Source: DATBQN01 sp963799925
Lineage (GTDB): Bacteria; Acidobacteriota; Thermoanaerobaculia; Multivoradales; UBA5704
DNA: 64,000 bases
Assembly (NCBI GenBank): GCA_963799925.1
Contig: CAWCYZ010000001.1
Location: 682,001 to 746,000 of the forward strand
Direction: 5' to 3'
A program made the translations under genes and the position numbers. Below are positions 54,036-64,000 of the stretch, piece after piece. The notes beneath the pieces were generated by a model, which saw nothing but the letters and a program-made list of their open reading frames with translations, ran no database searches and was not told the origin of the DNA. Position 1 is the first letter of the stretch. Each line of letters opens with the position of its first letter.

Positions 54036-54988
54036 CAGTCGTGCATCTCCCCGAGCCAGCGCTCGGCGTCGATGGCGGCGCGGCAGCCGGTCCCGGCGGC
54101 GGTGATCGCCTGCCGGTAGATGGGATCGCAGGCGTCGCCCGAGGCGAAGACCCCGGGGACGCTCGTCTTGGTCGTGGGTTCCTTCACTTTGATGTACCCC
54201 AGCTCGTTCATCTCGAGCTTTCCTTGGAAGATGGCGGTGTTGGGAACGTGGCCGATGGCGTAGAAGACGCCCTGCGTCGGGTATTCGCTGTCGAGCCCGG
54301 TCTGCTTGTTGTGCAGGCGGACGGCGCGCACCCCCTCCTCGCGGCTGCCCAGGATGTCGGTGACGACCGAGCTCCAGACCCAGGCGATTTTTGGATTCGC
54401 GAAGGCGCGGTCCTGCATGATCTTCGAGGCGCGCAGGTCGTGGCGCCGGTGGATGACGGTGACCTTCCGGGCGAACTTGGTGAGGAACGTCGCCTCCTCC
54501 ATCGCCGAGTCGCCGCCGCCGATGACGACGACCTCCTTGTCGCGGAAGAAGAAGCCGTCGCAGGTGGCGCAGGCGGAGACGCCGTAGCCCATGAGCTCCC
54601 GCTCGGCCTGGATGCCGGCGAGCTTGGCCGAGGCGCCGGTCGCGACGATCAGGGCGTCGCCCCGGTAGACGGCCTCGTCGGTCTTGACGACGAAGGGGCG
54701 CTCGTCCAAGTCGACCTCGAGCACCGACTGGAACCGGCAGCGGGCGCCGAAGCGGCGGGCCTGCTCGCGCAGCTTGTCCATCAGCTCCGGGCCGAGGATC
54801 CCCTGCGGAAAGCCGGGGAAGTTCTCGACCTCGGTGGTGATGGTGAGCTGGCCGCCGGGCTGGTTCCCCTCGAGCACGAGGGGGGCGAGGTCCGCCCGCG
54901 CGGCGTAGAGAGCCGCGGTCAAGCCGGCGGGGCCGGAGCCGAGGATCAGCACCCGGCTGTAATGATCTGCCTGCTCCGCGCTCGACAT
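54035..54988 (-). CDS. trxB: Thioredoxin-disulfide reductase
   Basis: At 317 residues it is full length. It has VLILGSGPAGLTAALYAARA (FAD), GVSACATCDGFFFRDKEV with the redox CATC near residue 140, VVVIGGGDSAMEEATFLTKF (NADPH) and GVFASGDACDPIYRQAITAA. It reduces thioredoxin with NADPH. GGAGG precedes the ATG at a suitable distance. It heads the MoxR/VWA group. Confidence 0.95.
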
Positions 54989-55176
54989 CGAGGTCCGATC
55001 CTCCGTCTGGGTCTGTATGGGGTTCGCTGGGGCCGGAGCGGCCGGCCGGGCGAGGCCTGCCGGGCCGCCGTCAGTATACCAGCGGGCCCCCGGCGGCTCC
55101 GCGGGCGCCCAGAGCGGCAGAGAGCCCTGCCGTGAGAGATAACAGACGGAGATTCCGGGATGTTCCGGGGCGCCGG

Positions 55177-55596
55177 TCAGGGCCGGAGGAAGCGGCCCAT
55201 GCGCGCGGCGAAGGCATCGAGGTCGCCCAGGTCCTCGGCGATCGCGTCGTAGGTGCGCCCGTGATCGATCTCCAGGTAGAGGTGGACGAGCAGGTTGCGC
55301 AAGCCCATCCAGCGCTTGAGCCGAGCCGCCAGGTCCGCGTCCAGGACGCCCTCCTGGAGCAGGACCTCGATGACATCCTTGTTGCTGCCCGGCTGGCGGT
55401 ATCCCTGATCGCTGATCAGGTGCTGACCGATGTCGAGGACGGACTCGCAGGCGAGGTGGAGATAGCGCTCCGCCAGGTGGTGCAGCGCCGGCTCGCGCAC
55501 GAACTCGTCCCGGCTCTGCCCCTGAAAGGCCCGCAGCTCAGCGACGTAGGTCTCGAGTGCGCTCAAACGACTCGAGAGCGTGTCCCGATCGACCAC
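55177..55596 (-). CDS. HepT-like HEPN toxin
   Basis: This 139-residue helical protein starts at a GTG preceded by AGGGGGAG. It contains GYRQPGSNKDVIEVLLQEG and, near residue 115, GLRNLLVHLYLEIDHG, which holds the exact RX4HXY motif of HepT RNase-type toxins. It overlaps the 3' end of the nucleotidyltransferase gene by about 59 bases. In HepT/MntA pairs the antitoxin adds AMP to the toxin near this motif; here the Tyr target is present. Confidence 0.85.
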   Translation of the reverse strand: MVDRDTLSSRLSALETYVAELRAFQGQSRDEFVREPALHHLAERYLHLACESVLDIGQHLISDQGYRQPGSNKDVIEVLLQEGVLDADLAARLKRWMGLRNLLVHLYLEIDHGRTYDAIAEDLGDLDAFAARMGRFLRP

Positions 55597-56002
55597 TCGG
55601 CTCCCCCTTTTCCAGCCGGCGCTGCTGGGCGCGACGGAAGAGATCGCGCGCCCATTCGCGGTCGCCGTGCTCGCGCATCGTCCACACTCGCAGGTCCCGC
55701 CAGGCCCGCTCGTCGCGGCAGAGGACCCGGCGGCCGGTCGCGAGGACATTGTGCCGCAGCAGCTCCGGCGCCTCGTCGAGGAGGACGACGTCCACCCGCC
55801 CATCCGGCGCGAGATCCGCCAGGGCGACCGCGATGGAGACCTGGAGGTCGCGCCGATCGGCCCCCTTCGCAGGCAGGACCGCCACGTCGAGATCGCTGTC
55901 CGGACGCTCCCTGCCGCTCGCCCGCGAGCCGAAGACGGCGAGCGCCGCGATCCCCGGGATCGCCTCGACGGCGCGGATGATCTGCTCGTCGAGCTCGGGC
56001 AT
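55538..56002 (-). CDS. MntA-like nucleotidyltransferase antitoxin
   Basis: This 154-residue protein carries IAALAVFGSRASGRERPDSD followed by LDVAVL: Gly-Ser, ten residues, then DLD, i.e. GSX10DXD of minimal nucleotidyltransferases. GRVDVVLLDEAPELLRHNVL gives the third acidic residue. It would AMPylate and silence the HepT encoded by the overlapping next gene (type VII toxin-antitoxin). The gene order here is antitoxin first. TACCAT lies seven bases before its ATG. Confidence 0.85.
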   Translation of the reverse strand: MPELDEQIIRAVEAIPGIAALAVFGSRASGRERPDSDLDVAVLPAKGADRRDLQVSIAVALADLAPDGRVDVVLLDEAPELLRHNVLATGRRVLCRDERAWRDLRVWTMREHGDREWARDLFRRAQQRRLEKGEPSGRSGHALESFERTRDLRR

Positions 56003-56009
56003 GGAGGAG

Positions 56010-56015
56010 ATGGTA
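56010..56015 (-). promoter_or_regulatory. Candidate -10 box of the mntA-hepT pair
   Basis: TACCAT on the minus strand, seven bases before the ATG at 56002. Weak, but spaced like the other leaderless-type boxes here. Confidence 0.3.
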
Positions 56016-56062
56016 ACACCCGCGCTCGACGGCTCCGTGGAGCCGGAATCGGGAGCCTACCC

Positions 56063-56560
56063 CTGCCGGTTTGTCCAAACCCGCCTGGGTTTAGCCAAAC
56101 CCGCGCCGGTTTGGCTTTACCCTCCCGCGGTTCGAGCATGCCGTGAGACGGCACGGCCAAACCGCGTGGCGGTATGGTCAAACCACGAGGGGGTTTGGCC
56201 AAACCCGGTGGGGTTTCATGGCTGCCGAGCTTCGGCACGCCCGTTCCCCGGCACGGTATGGCCATACCGCGGCGTGGTATCGCCATACCACGGCGTGGCG
56301 AAGCCAAACCACGTGCCGGTTTGGCGGTGCCGCGTGGTGGCGAGGCGAAGACCCGGCGCGGTTCGGCCGTGCCGCCGCGCGGCGCCGCGAGGGCGCCGCG
56401 GCGCTTCGCCACGCCGCCGCGCCGCAGCGTGACGCCGCGAGCGGGTCTTCCCGCGAGCGCTGCCGGTTCGCCCATGCGCCGGTGCGGCGCGGTCCCCCCG
56501 GCGGGTGCGGTGGCGAAGGCGCCGCCCGCCTTCACCATGCCGCCTCGCGGCAGGGTCGAC
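56063..56560. repeat. Array of about 24 palindromic 21-bp units
   Basis: From 56063 the sequence is periodic at 21 bp with almost no slippage (units begin 56063, 56084, 56105, 56126, 56147, then every 21 from 56167). Many units are imperfect palindromes, e.g. GGGTTTGGCCAAACCC at 56190 and CGGTATGGCCATACCG at 56254. Conservation falls towards the right. Because units are self-complementary, both strands encode heptapeptide repeats such as GMAIPRR. The array fills most of the 627-base gap between the toxin-antitoxin pair and sdaA, with no recognisable gene. Confidence 0.85.
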
Positions 56561-56602
56561 GGACGTCATTCGCCGCGGGAATTCCTTTCCCGCCGGGCGA
56601 CA

Positions 56603-56608
56603 TACAAT
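56603..56608 (+). promoter_or_regulatory. Candidate -10 box of the L-serine dehydratase gene
   Basis: TACAAT, 21 bases before the ATG at 56630, with GGAGGGA between them as ribosome-binding site. The -35 is not evident. Confidence 0.4.
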
Positions 56609-56629
56609 CGCCGGGAGGGATTTTCTTTC

Positions 56630-58012
<1,383 letters not shown>

Positions 58013-58027
58013 GCCGGCGCCCGCCGC

Positions 58028-60080
58028 CTACCAGACCCGGCAGCGGCTCTCCGGCGCCATCGGCGACCCGCTCGGGCAGCTCCACGCCTTCTGGAACTCG
58101 GGGCTGTTGGCGACCGAGCCGTCCACCCGGTAGCGGCCCGGCGAGTGCGAGTCGGTCAGCGCGTGGCGGCGCGCCGCCTCCGGCCGCTCGTTCTCGCACC
58201 AGACCTGGGCGAACCCCAGGAAGAAGCGCTGCTCCGGGGTGAAGCCGTCGATCTTCCCCTGCGGCTTGCCGGCGAGCTCCTTCTCGAGCGCCCCGTAGGC
58301 GACCCGCAGCCCGCCGTTGTCGGCGACGTTCTCGCCCAGCGTCAGGCGGCCGTTGACCTTGACGTCGTCGACCACGGTGAAGCGGGAGTACTGGTCGGCG
58401 ATGCAGCTCGCCCGCCGCTCGAACTCCTTGGAGTCGGCCGGCGTCCACCAGTCCTCCAGGTTGCCGTTGCCGGCGAAGCGGCGCCCCGAGTCGTCGAAGC
58501 CGTGGGTCAGCTCGTGGCCGATGACGACGCCGATGCCGCCGAAGTTGACCGCGTCGTCCATCGTGCGCTCGAAGAACGGCGGCTGCAGGATGCCGGCGGG
58601 GAAGTTGATGTCGTTCATCTGCGCGCTGTAGTTGGCGTTGACCGTCGGCGGCGTCATCGTCCACTCGCCGCGGTCGATCGGCCGGCCGATCTTCCCCAGC
58701 CGCCGCGCCGCCTCGAAGCCGCGGGCGCGCGCCGCGTTGCCCAGGGCGTCGTGGCGGTCGACGCGGACGCTGCTGTAGTCGCGCCAGCGCTCGGGATAGC
58801 CGATCTTGTTGGCGACCGCCCGCAGCTTGGTCTCCGCCGCGGCGCGCGTCGGCGGCGTCATCCAGGGGAGCGTCTCGATGTCCTGGGCGAGGGAGGCCTC
58901 GATCGCCCGCACCATCGCCCGCGTGCGCTCCCTGTCGTCCTGGCTGAAGCTCGTCGCCACGAACTCCTGGCCCAGCGCCTCGCCCAGCAGGCGGTCGGTC
59001 AGGGCCACGCAGCGCTTCCAGCGCGGCCGCATCTCCTGGGTGCCGGAGAGCACCTTGTCGTAGAAGGCGAAGTTCTCGCGGACGAAGGCGGCGGGCAGGA
59101 GATCGGCATACTCGTGGATGAGGTGCCAGCGCAGATAGGCGCGGAGCGTCGCGAGGTCGGCCTTGGCGAACGCCGCGTCCATGCCGCGGAAGAAGGCGGG
59201 GACGGCGACGTTCAGCCGGCGGACCGGCGGCGCCTGGATGCCGGCGAGGAAGCGGTCCCAGGCGAAGCCGGGGGTGAGCGCCTGCAGGTCCTGGAGCGCC
59301 ATCTCATGGTCCGTCTGGCGCGGATCGCGGCGGCTCACCCGGTCGAGCGAGGCCTTGGCGAGCTCGGTCTCGAGCGCCAGGACGGCCGTGGCGTCGGCCT
59401 CGGCGCGGTCGGCCGGCTCGCCGGCGAGAGCCAGCATCCTGGCGACGTGGCGGCGATAGAGGCCGCGCTGCTCGACCGACTTGGCGTCGCTCTTGAGGTA
59501 ATAGTCGCGGTCGGGAAGCCCCAGCCCGCCCTGATCGGCGGCGGCGAGGACGGCGGTCGCGTCGCGGAAGTTCTGGCGCGAGGAGAAGCGGAAGGGGACC
59601 TCGATGCCCTGGCGATAGAGCTCGGCGACGGCGTCGGCGAGGCCGCCCTTGTCCGCCAGGCGCGCGATGCGCTCGAGCTCGGGCGCCAGCGGCGCGATCC
59701 CCTTCGCCTCGATCCCCTGCTCGTCCATGCAGGCGGCGTAGAAGTCGCCGACCTGGCGCTCTACCGGCGTCCGCTTGGGGTCGTCGGCCGAGTCCTTGTC
59801 GAGGATGCCGCGCAGCGTCGTCAGGTCGCGCTCGCGCAGCTCGTCGAAGCGGCCCCAGATCGCCCGGTCGGGCGGGATGGCGTGGTCGCCCGCCAGCCGC
59901 CGCAGGCGTACTGGTAGAAGTCGTCGCAGGGCGAGACCTTGGTGTCGAGGGCATGGACGTCGAAGCCGGGGACGGCCGCGGGGGCGGCCGGGGCCGCCGC
60001 CGGAGCGGTTGCGGCGGCGAGGGGCGCCGAGGCCAGCAGAGCGAAAGGATCAGCGGGAGCTTCCGAGGCGTCGTTTTCAT
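58028..60080 (-). CDS. M13 (neprilysin-like) zinc metallopeptidase, frameshifted
   Basis: A signal peptide starts at ATG 60080 (MKTTPRKLPLIL...). Near 60048, in a T run, the frame changes to FALLASAPLAAATAPAAAP; adding one T gives a perfect signal peptide. Next come KVSPCDDFYQYACGGW, the M13 N-terminal signature, then a second change near 59893. The rest is intact: GVVIGHELTHGFDDSGRRF with the zinc HExxH, LGENVADNGGLRVAY with the ExxxD, and CRVW at the C-terminus as in the family. About 680 residues; an exported oligopeptidase. Both frame changes look like assembly indels. Confidence 0.85.
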
Positions 60081-60087
60081 GACCTGG

Positions 60088-60093
60088 AGGATA
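60088..60093 (-). promoter_or_regulatory. Candidate -10 box of the M13 peptidase
   Basis: TATCCT on the minus strand, seven bases before the ATG at 60080. Confidence 0.35.
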
Positions 60094-60154
60094 TCGCCCG
60101 AGCGCCCGTTCGGCGAACCCGCCCCGGAGCGGTTCTGAAAAGCCGATCTGGAGG

Positions 60155-60744
60155 TCAAGCGGGGCAGGGCCGGGCGCACCGCCTACGGCGAGCAGGTCGG
60201 CGACCGGGATCGGCGGGCCGGGAGGCGCGGCGAGCGGGCGGAGGGAATCGGTGCGGCCGAGCACCGCGACCGACCGGTAGGCGGCGCCCTCCGGATCGCG
60301 ATGCACCTGGACGCCGCCGGCGCGCAGATCGATCACCCACAGCTCGGGGATGCCGTGGCGGGCGTAGAGGGGCGCCTTGCGGCGCCGGTCGTGGCCCAGG
60401 GAGGAATCCGCCGCCTCGACCACCAGGACCGCCGTGGTCGGGTGCCGGTCGCGGAAATCGCGCGTCGTGCCGCGGACCACGGCGACGTCGGGCTCGGGCT
60501 CGGAGTCCGGGTCGAGGACCAGGGGCATCTGTGTGCGGATGTCGTATCCCTCGCCGAAGACGCGTTCCAGAGCCGTCCGGGTCAGTTGAACAGCCGTCGC
60601 ATGGAAGCTGCTCTGGGGCGTCATGTCGTAGACGATGCCGTCGACCAGCTCCACCCGCTGGTCGGGCGGGAAGAGCCCCGCCTCCGCCATGCGCTCGTAC
60701 TCCTCGCGCGTCCAACGATGGGTCTCGACTGCCGCGATCGACAT
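60155..60744 (-). CDS. Uma2-family (DUF820) protein, 3' end uncertain
   Basis: It starts at ATG 60744 and has RVELVDGIVYDMTPQSSFHA, EPEPDVAVVRGTTRD, AVLVVEAADSSLGHDRRRKA and YARHGIPELWVIDLRAGGVQ, the same nuclease-like motifs as the gene at 46105. In its own frame no stop occurs before the peptidase gene. The nearest stop (60155) is in another frame, so an indel near the 3' end is likely. It has no obvious link to its neighbours. Confidence 0.78.
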
Positions 60745-60793
60745 CGTGTCAGGTCCTCGGGAAAACTCCAGCACGCGGGCGCGCGGGCCTCGC

Positions 60794-61793
60794 CTAGCCC
60801 TGCCCCTTCGCCGCCTGGACCGCCTCGGTCAGCGCCGGCAGCACCTCGTGGAGGTCGCCGACGATGCCGTAGTCGGCGACGGTGAAGATCGGCGCGCCGG
60901 GGTCCTTGTTGATCGCCACGATCACCGTCGAGCCCTTCATGCCGACCAGGTGCTGGATGGCGCCGGAGATGCCGGCGGCGATGTAGAGCTTGGGGCGCGA
61001 CCGTCTGTCCCGAGGAGCCGATCTGGCGGTCGCGCGGCAGCCAGCCGTTGTCGATCACCGGCCGGCTGGCGCCGATCTCGGCGCCGAGCGCCTTGGCGAG
61101 CTCTCGACCGGAGCCATCTTGTCCGCGCCGCCGACGCCGCGGCCGACGGCGACGATGATCGCCGCCTTGGTGAGGTCGACCGTGTCGCCGCCCACCTCCT
61201 CGTAGCCGAGCACCTCGCGGTCCGGCTGGAGCCCCGGAGATCGACGCGCGAGCGGCCGGACTGGGCGCCGGCGCCGCGCCGGCGGCGCCGTCGGCCGGAA
61301 AGGCGCCGGACTGGACGGAGACGAGCACCGTCCCCTCGCCCTTGACCCGCACCTTGGACTGCAGCTTGCCGCCCATCACGGGGCGGGTCCAGACGAGGCC
61401 GCCATCCGCCGCCTGGAAGCCGGTCACCTCGGGCAGCAGCCCGGCGCCGATCGCCTGCGCCAGGCGGGCCATGTAGTCGACCGTCTGATAGGTGTGCGGG
61501 AAGACCACGAAGGCCGGCGCCGCCGGCGGGATCGCGGGTGCGAGCGCGCCGATGTAGGCGCCCGGCGTGTAGGCGCGCGAGGGCCGGCGCCGTCGGCGGT
61601 CGGACGGCGGCGAGGTCGAATCTTGGCCACCTCTCGGCCGCCGCGGCCATGCCGGCGCCGAGCAGCACGGCCTCGGCCTTGCCGCCCCGAGCGCCGGGCG
61701 GCCAGCTTCTGCGCCGCGGCGACCGCCTCCCAGGAGATGCGACGGGGAACTGCCCCTCGCGGTGTTGCAGGACCACCCAGACACGCTTCGCCA

Positions 61794-61794
<1 letters not shown>
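60794..61794 (-). CDS. etfA: Electron transfer flavoprotein alpha subunit, multiple frameshifts
   Basis: It starts at ATG 61794 (MAKRVWVVLQHREGQFP), overlapping the etfB stop. Family sequence appears piecewise in several frames: AIPPAAPAFVVFPHTYQTVD, LPEVTGFQAADGGLVWTRPV, GRELAKALGAEIGASRPVID and NGWLPRDRQIGSSGQTVAP, the FAD-binding C-terminal region. It ends at the TAG at 60794-60796. At about 330 codons the length is right. It forms the ETF dimer passing electrons from acyl-CoA and other dehydrogenases to the quinone pool. So many breaks in a conserved gene point to poor sequence quality. Confidence 0.8.
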
Positions 61795-62588
<794 letters not shown>

Positions 62589-62605
62589 CGCCACCTCGAC
62601 TGGAT

Positions 62606-63301
62606 TCAGTCCTTGGGATTCAGATCCTGAGGGTTCAGATGCTTGGCTCGAGAGCTGTCGGAGGACCGCCGGCGCGCCGTCGCCGGCGGAGCCGCCGCGC
62701 CGGGGACGCCCGCCGGCTCGCCCGCGATTCTACGCGATCGAAACCGGACCCGATCCGGCGCGGCGCGCGGCCGCCGGGCGAGCAGGCGGCGCAGCAGCGG
62801 CGGGGCCGGGTTGAACGCCCAGACCCGGTCGTCGAACCGGAGCGTGGGGACGACGCGCCGGCCGCCGCTGCGCTCGAGCACCAGCGCCTCGGCGGCGCGG
62901 TCGCGGTCGAGGTCGATCTCGGCGAACGGCGCCTCGGCCTCCTCCAGCACCCGCTTGGCGCGCCGGCAGTCGGGGCACCAGGAGGAGCTGTAGACGACCA
63001 GGCGCGCGGCGCGATCCCCTGGCCGGCGCAGAGCTTGGCCGTCTCCTCGGCCGACAGGCGGACGGCCGACGATGCGGATCTTGCCCCCGGCTCGGCTGAG
63101 CAGCACGGCCGGCAGGTCGTGGCGCGGCGAGAGGCCCAGCCGGATGAGCCGATGGGCGGCGGCGGGATCGGCGGCGAGGTCGACCGCCTCCCCGAAGGCC
63201 GGAGCGTGGCGACGGCGGCGTCCGCCGCACTCGGGCAGGGCGGCGTCGGACGTGGGCGGAGTCGAATCGTAGATGGACGTGACAGTCCGAGATGGGGCGG
63301 C
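62606..63301 (-). CDS. Glutaredoxin-like protein with N-terminal extension, broken frame
   Basis: The clear part (about 63010-62780) is a glutaredoxin: RLVVYSSSWCPDCRRAKRVL with CPDC, FAEIDLDRDRAAEALVLERS and RRVVPTLRFDDRVWAFNPAP with the cis-Pro in VPT. Upstream, EAVDLAADPAAAHRLIRLGL and SPRHDLPAVLLSRAGGKIRI form an extension I do not recognise. A further stretch (SAEETAKLCAGQGIAPRA) appears in another frame, so one or more indels lie near 63.03-63.07 kb. The true start is uncertain. A thiol-disulfide role is inferred from CPDC. Confidence 0.6.
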   Translation of the reverse strand, partial: AAPSRTVTSIYDSTPPTSDAALPECGGRRRRHAPAFGEAVDLAADPAAAHRLIRLGLSPRHDLPAVLLSRAGGKIRIVGRPPVGRGDGQALRRPGDRAARLVVYSSSWCPDCRRAKRVLEEAEAPFAEIDLDRDRAAEALVLERSGGRRVVPTLRFDDRVWAFNPAPPLLRRLLARRPRAAPDRVRFRSRRIAGEPAGVPGAAAPPATARRRSSDSSRAKHLNPQDLNPKD

Positions 63302-64000
63302 TCAGAGGCTCGGGCCCGGCACCCGCACGGCGGCGCCGTTGACGGCCGCCGCGGCCGGCGTGGTGAGGAAGTGGATGACCTCTGCGACGTCGTCGGTCTT
63401 CGCCCATTGCGCGGGATCGGCGGCGGGCATCGCCGCGCGGTTGGCCGCGGTGTCCATGGTGCCCGGCAGGACGGCGTTGGCGCGCGCCGCCGAGCGGGCG
63501 CCAGCTCGCGCGCCAGCGACTCGACCATGCGCAGCACCCCGGCCTTGGTGGCCGCGTAGCCGCCGACCCCGGCCTCGCCGAGGAGCGCCGCCGGCGACGC
63601 GGCGGCGACCAGCGACGCCGCCCCGGGCGCGCTCGAAGCGGCGGGCGCTCTCGCGGAAGACGCGGAAGGTGGTGTCGAGGTTGAGCTGCAGGAGGTAGGT
63701 CCAGTCGGCGTCCGAGAGGTCGGCGAGGCGCGCGTAGCGGAAGCCGCCGACCAGGTGGACGACGGCGCGGGGGATGCCCGACGTCGCCTCGGCTCGGCGA
63801 ACAGCCGCGCGACCTCCGGGGTCGGGCAGGTCGGCGCGGCGCACCGAGAGGGCGGCCGGCGGGGGCCAGCGCGGTCAGCTCCGCCAGGGCGGCCTCGTCC
63901 GCGCCGACGGCGAGGATGCGGATCGCCCGCGGCCAGGAACCGGGCGACGACGCTCCGCCCGAGCGCCCCGGAGGCGCCGGTGATGAGGACCCGTCCATTC
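63302..64000 (-). CDS. Short-chain dehydrogenase/reductase, frameshifted and cut by window end
   Basis: At the window edge the frame reads NGRVLITGASGALGRSVVAR, the TGxxxGxG cofactor motif of SDRs. Further on are VVHLVGGFRYARLADLSDAD and LLQLNLDTTFRVFRESARRF (family NxxxxF region). NAVLPGTMDTAANRAAMPAA, then FLTTPAAAAVNGAAVRVPG near the C-terminus, close it. The Tyr/Lys region (about 63.60-63.48 kb) is scrambled by frame changes, so catalytic residues cannot be confirmed. The substrate is unknown. At least four indels seem needed to restore it. Confidence 0.7.

Noticed and set aside
56063..56560. CRISPR array
   Set aside because: Units abut without unique spacers, are 21 bp and degenerate, and no cas genes are near.
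56174..56629. N-terminal extension of the serine dehydratase through the 21-bp array
   Set aside because: The family N-terminus, a ribosome-binding site and a TACAAT box all point to ATG 56630; the extension is repeat-encoded.

Overview
The window is a GC-rich (roughly 70%) bacterial chromosome segment. GC content, the TsaB-RimI fusion, an M13 peptidase, two Uma2 proteins, a short Psd/PssA pair and leaderless-type promoters suggest a soil or sediment bacterium such as an Acidobacteriota (Thermoanaerobaculia-like). That placement is inference; no rRNA or other marker is present. Many genes are broken by single-base frameshifts, several at homopolymers and including housekeeping genes (etfA, etfB). 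Uncorrected assembly indels are therefore likelier than gene decay, and the last 3.2 kb is worst.

Layout. 0-5.3 kb: an O-antigen-ligase-like protein cut by the window edge, a GT39/ArnT-like glycosyltransferase, a secreted-protease-like protein, and a sulfite-oxidase-fold molybdoenzyme with its cytochrome b. 5.4-29.6 kb: a biosynthetic locus. On the minus strand, a 17.7-kb four-module NRPS (C-A-PCP-E / C-A-PCP / C-A(N-MT)-PCP / C-A-PCP / terminal C, no thioesterase) is followed, with overlapping ends throughout, by an alpha-oxoamine synthase, a CitE-like CoA-ester lyase, a MaoC hydratase and a quinone oxidoreductase. Divergent from it are a fused glutamate mutase and an Asp/Glu racemase. Mutase, MaoC and CitE match steps of methylaspartate/mesaconyl-CoA chemistry, which is unusual beside an NRPS. 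29.6-33.7 kb: mutS and tsaB-rimI. 33.7-40 kb: an apparently complete 4-hydroxyproline catabolic set (deaminase, semialdehyde dehydrogenase, epimerase, three-subunit dehydrogenase).

40-43 kb: a TIR-STAND-TPR defence-type gene on a 3.0-kb segment with imperfect terminal inverted repeats and a 19-21-bp direct repeat of the end of the preceding gene, i.e. a likely single-gene mobile cargo. 43.3-46.1 kb: DUF465, psd, pssA and an Asd-like protein lacking the catalytic cysteine. 46-55 kb: Uma2, a membrane spermidine-synthase-like protein, an alpha/beta-hydrolase, a lipoprotein, and a trxB/MoxR/VWA group. 55.2-56.6 kb: a HepT/MntA-type toxin-antitoxin pair and an array of about 24 palindromic 21-bp units. 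56.6-64 kb: L-serine dehydratase, M13 peptidase, Uma2, etfBA, a glutaredoxin-like protein and an SDR.

A family of short inverted-repeat elements recurs between genes. Two full copies (about 101 bp, about 93% identical, opposite orientations) each have a perfect 8-bp target duplication, and two are shorter derivatives. I saw no tRNA, rRNA, CRISPR array or transposase gene.
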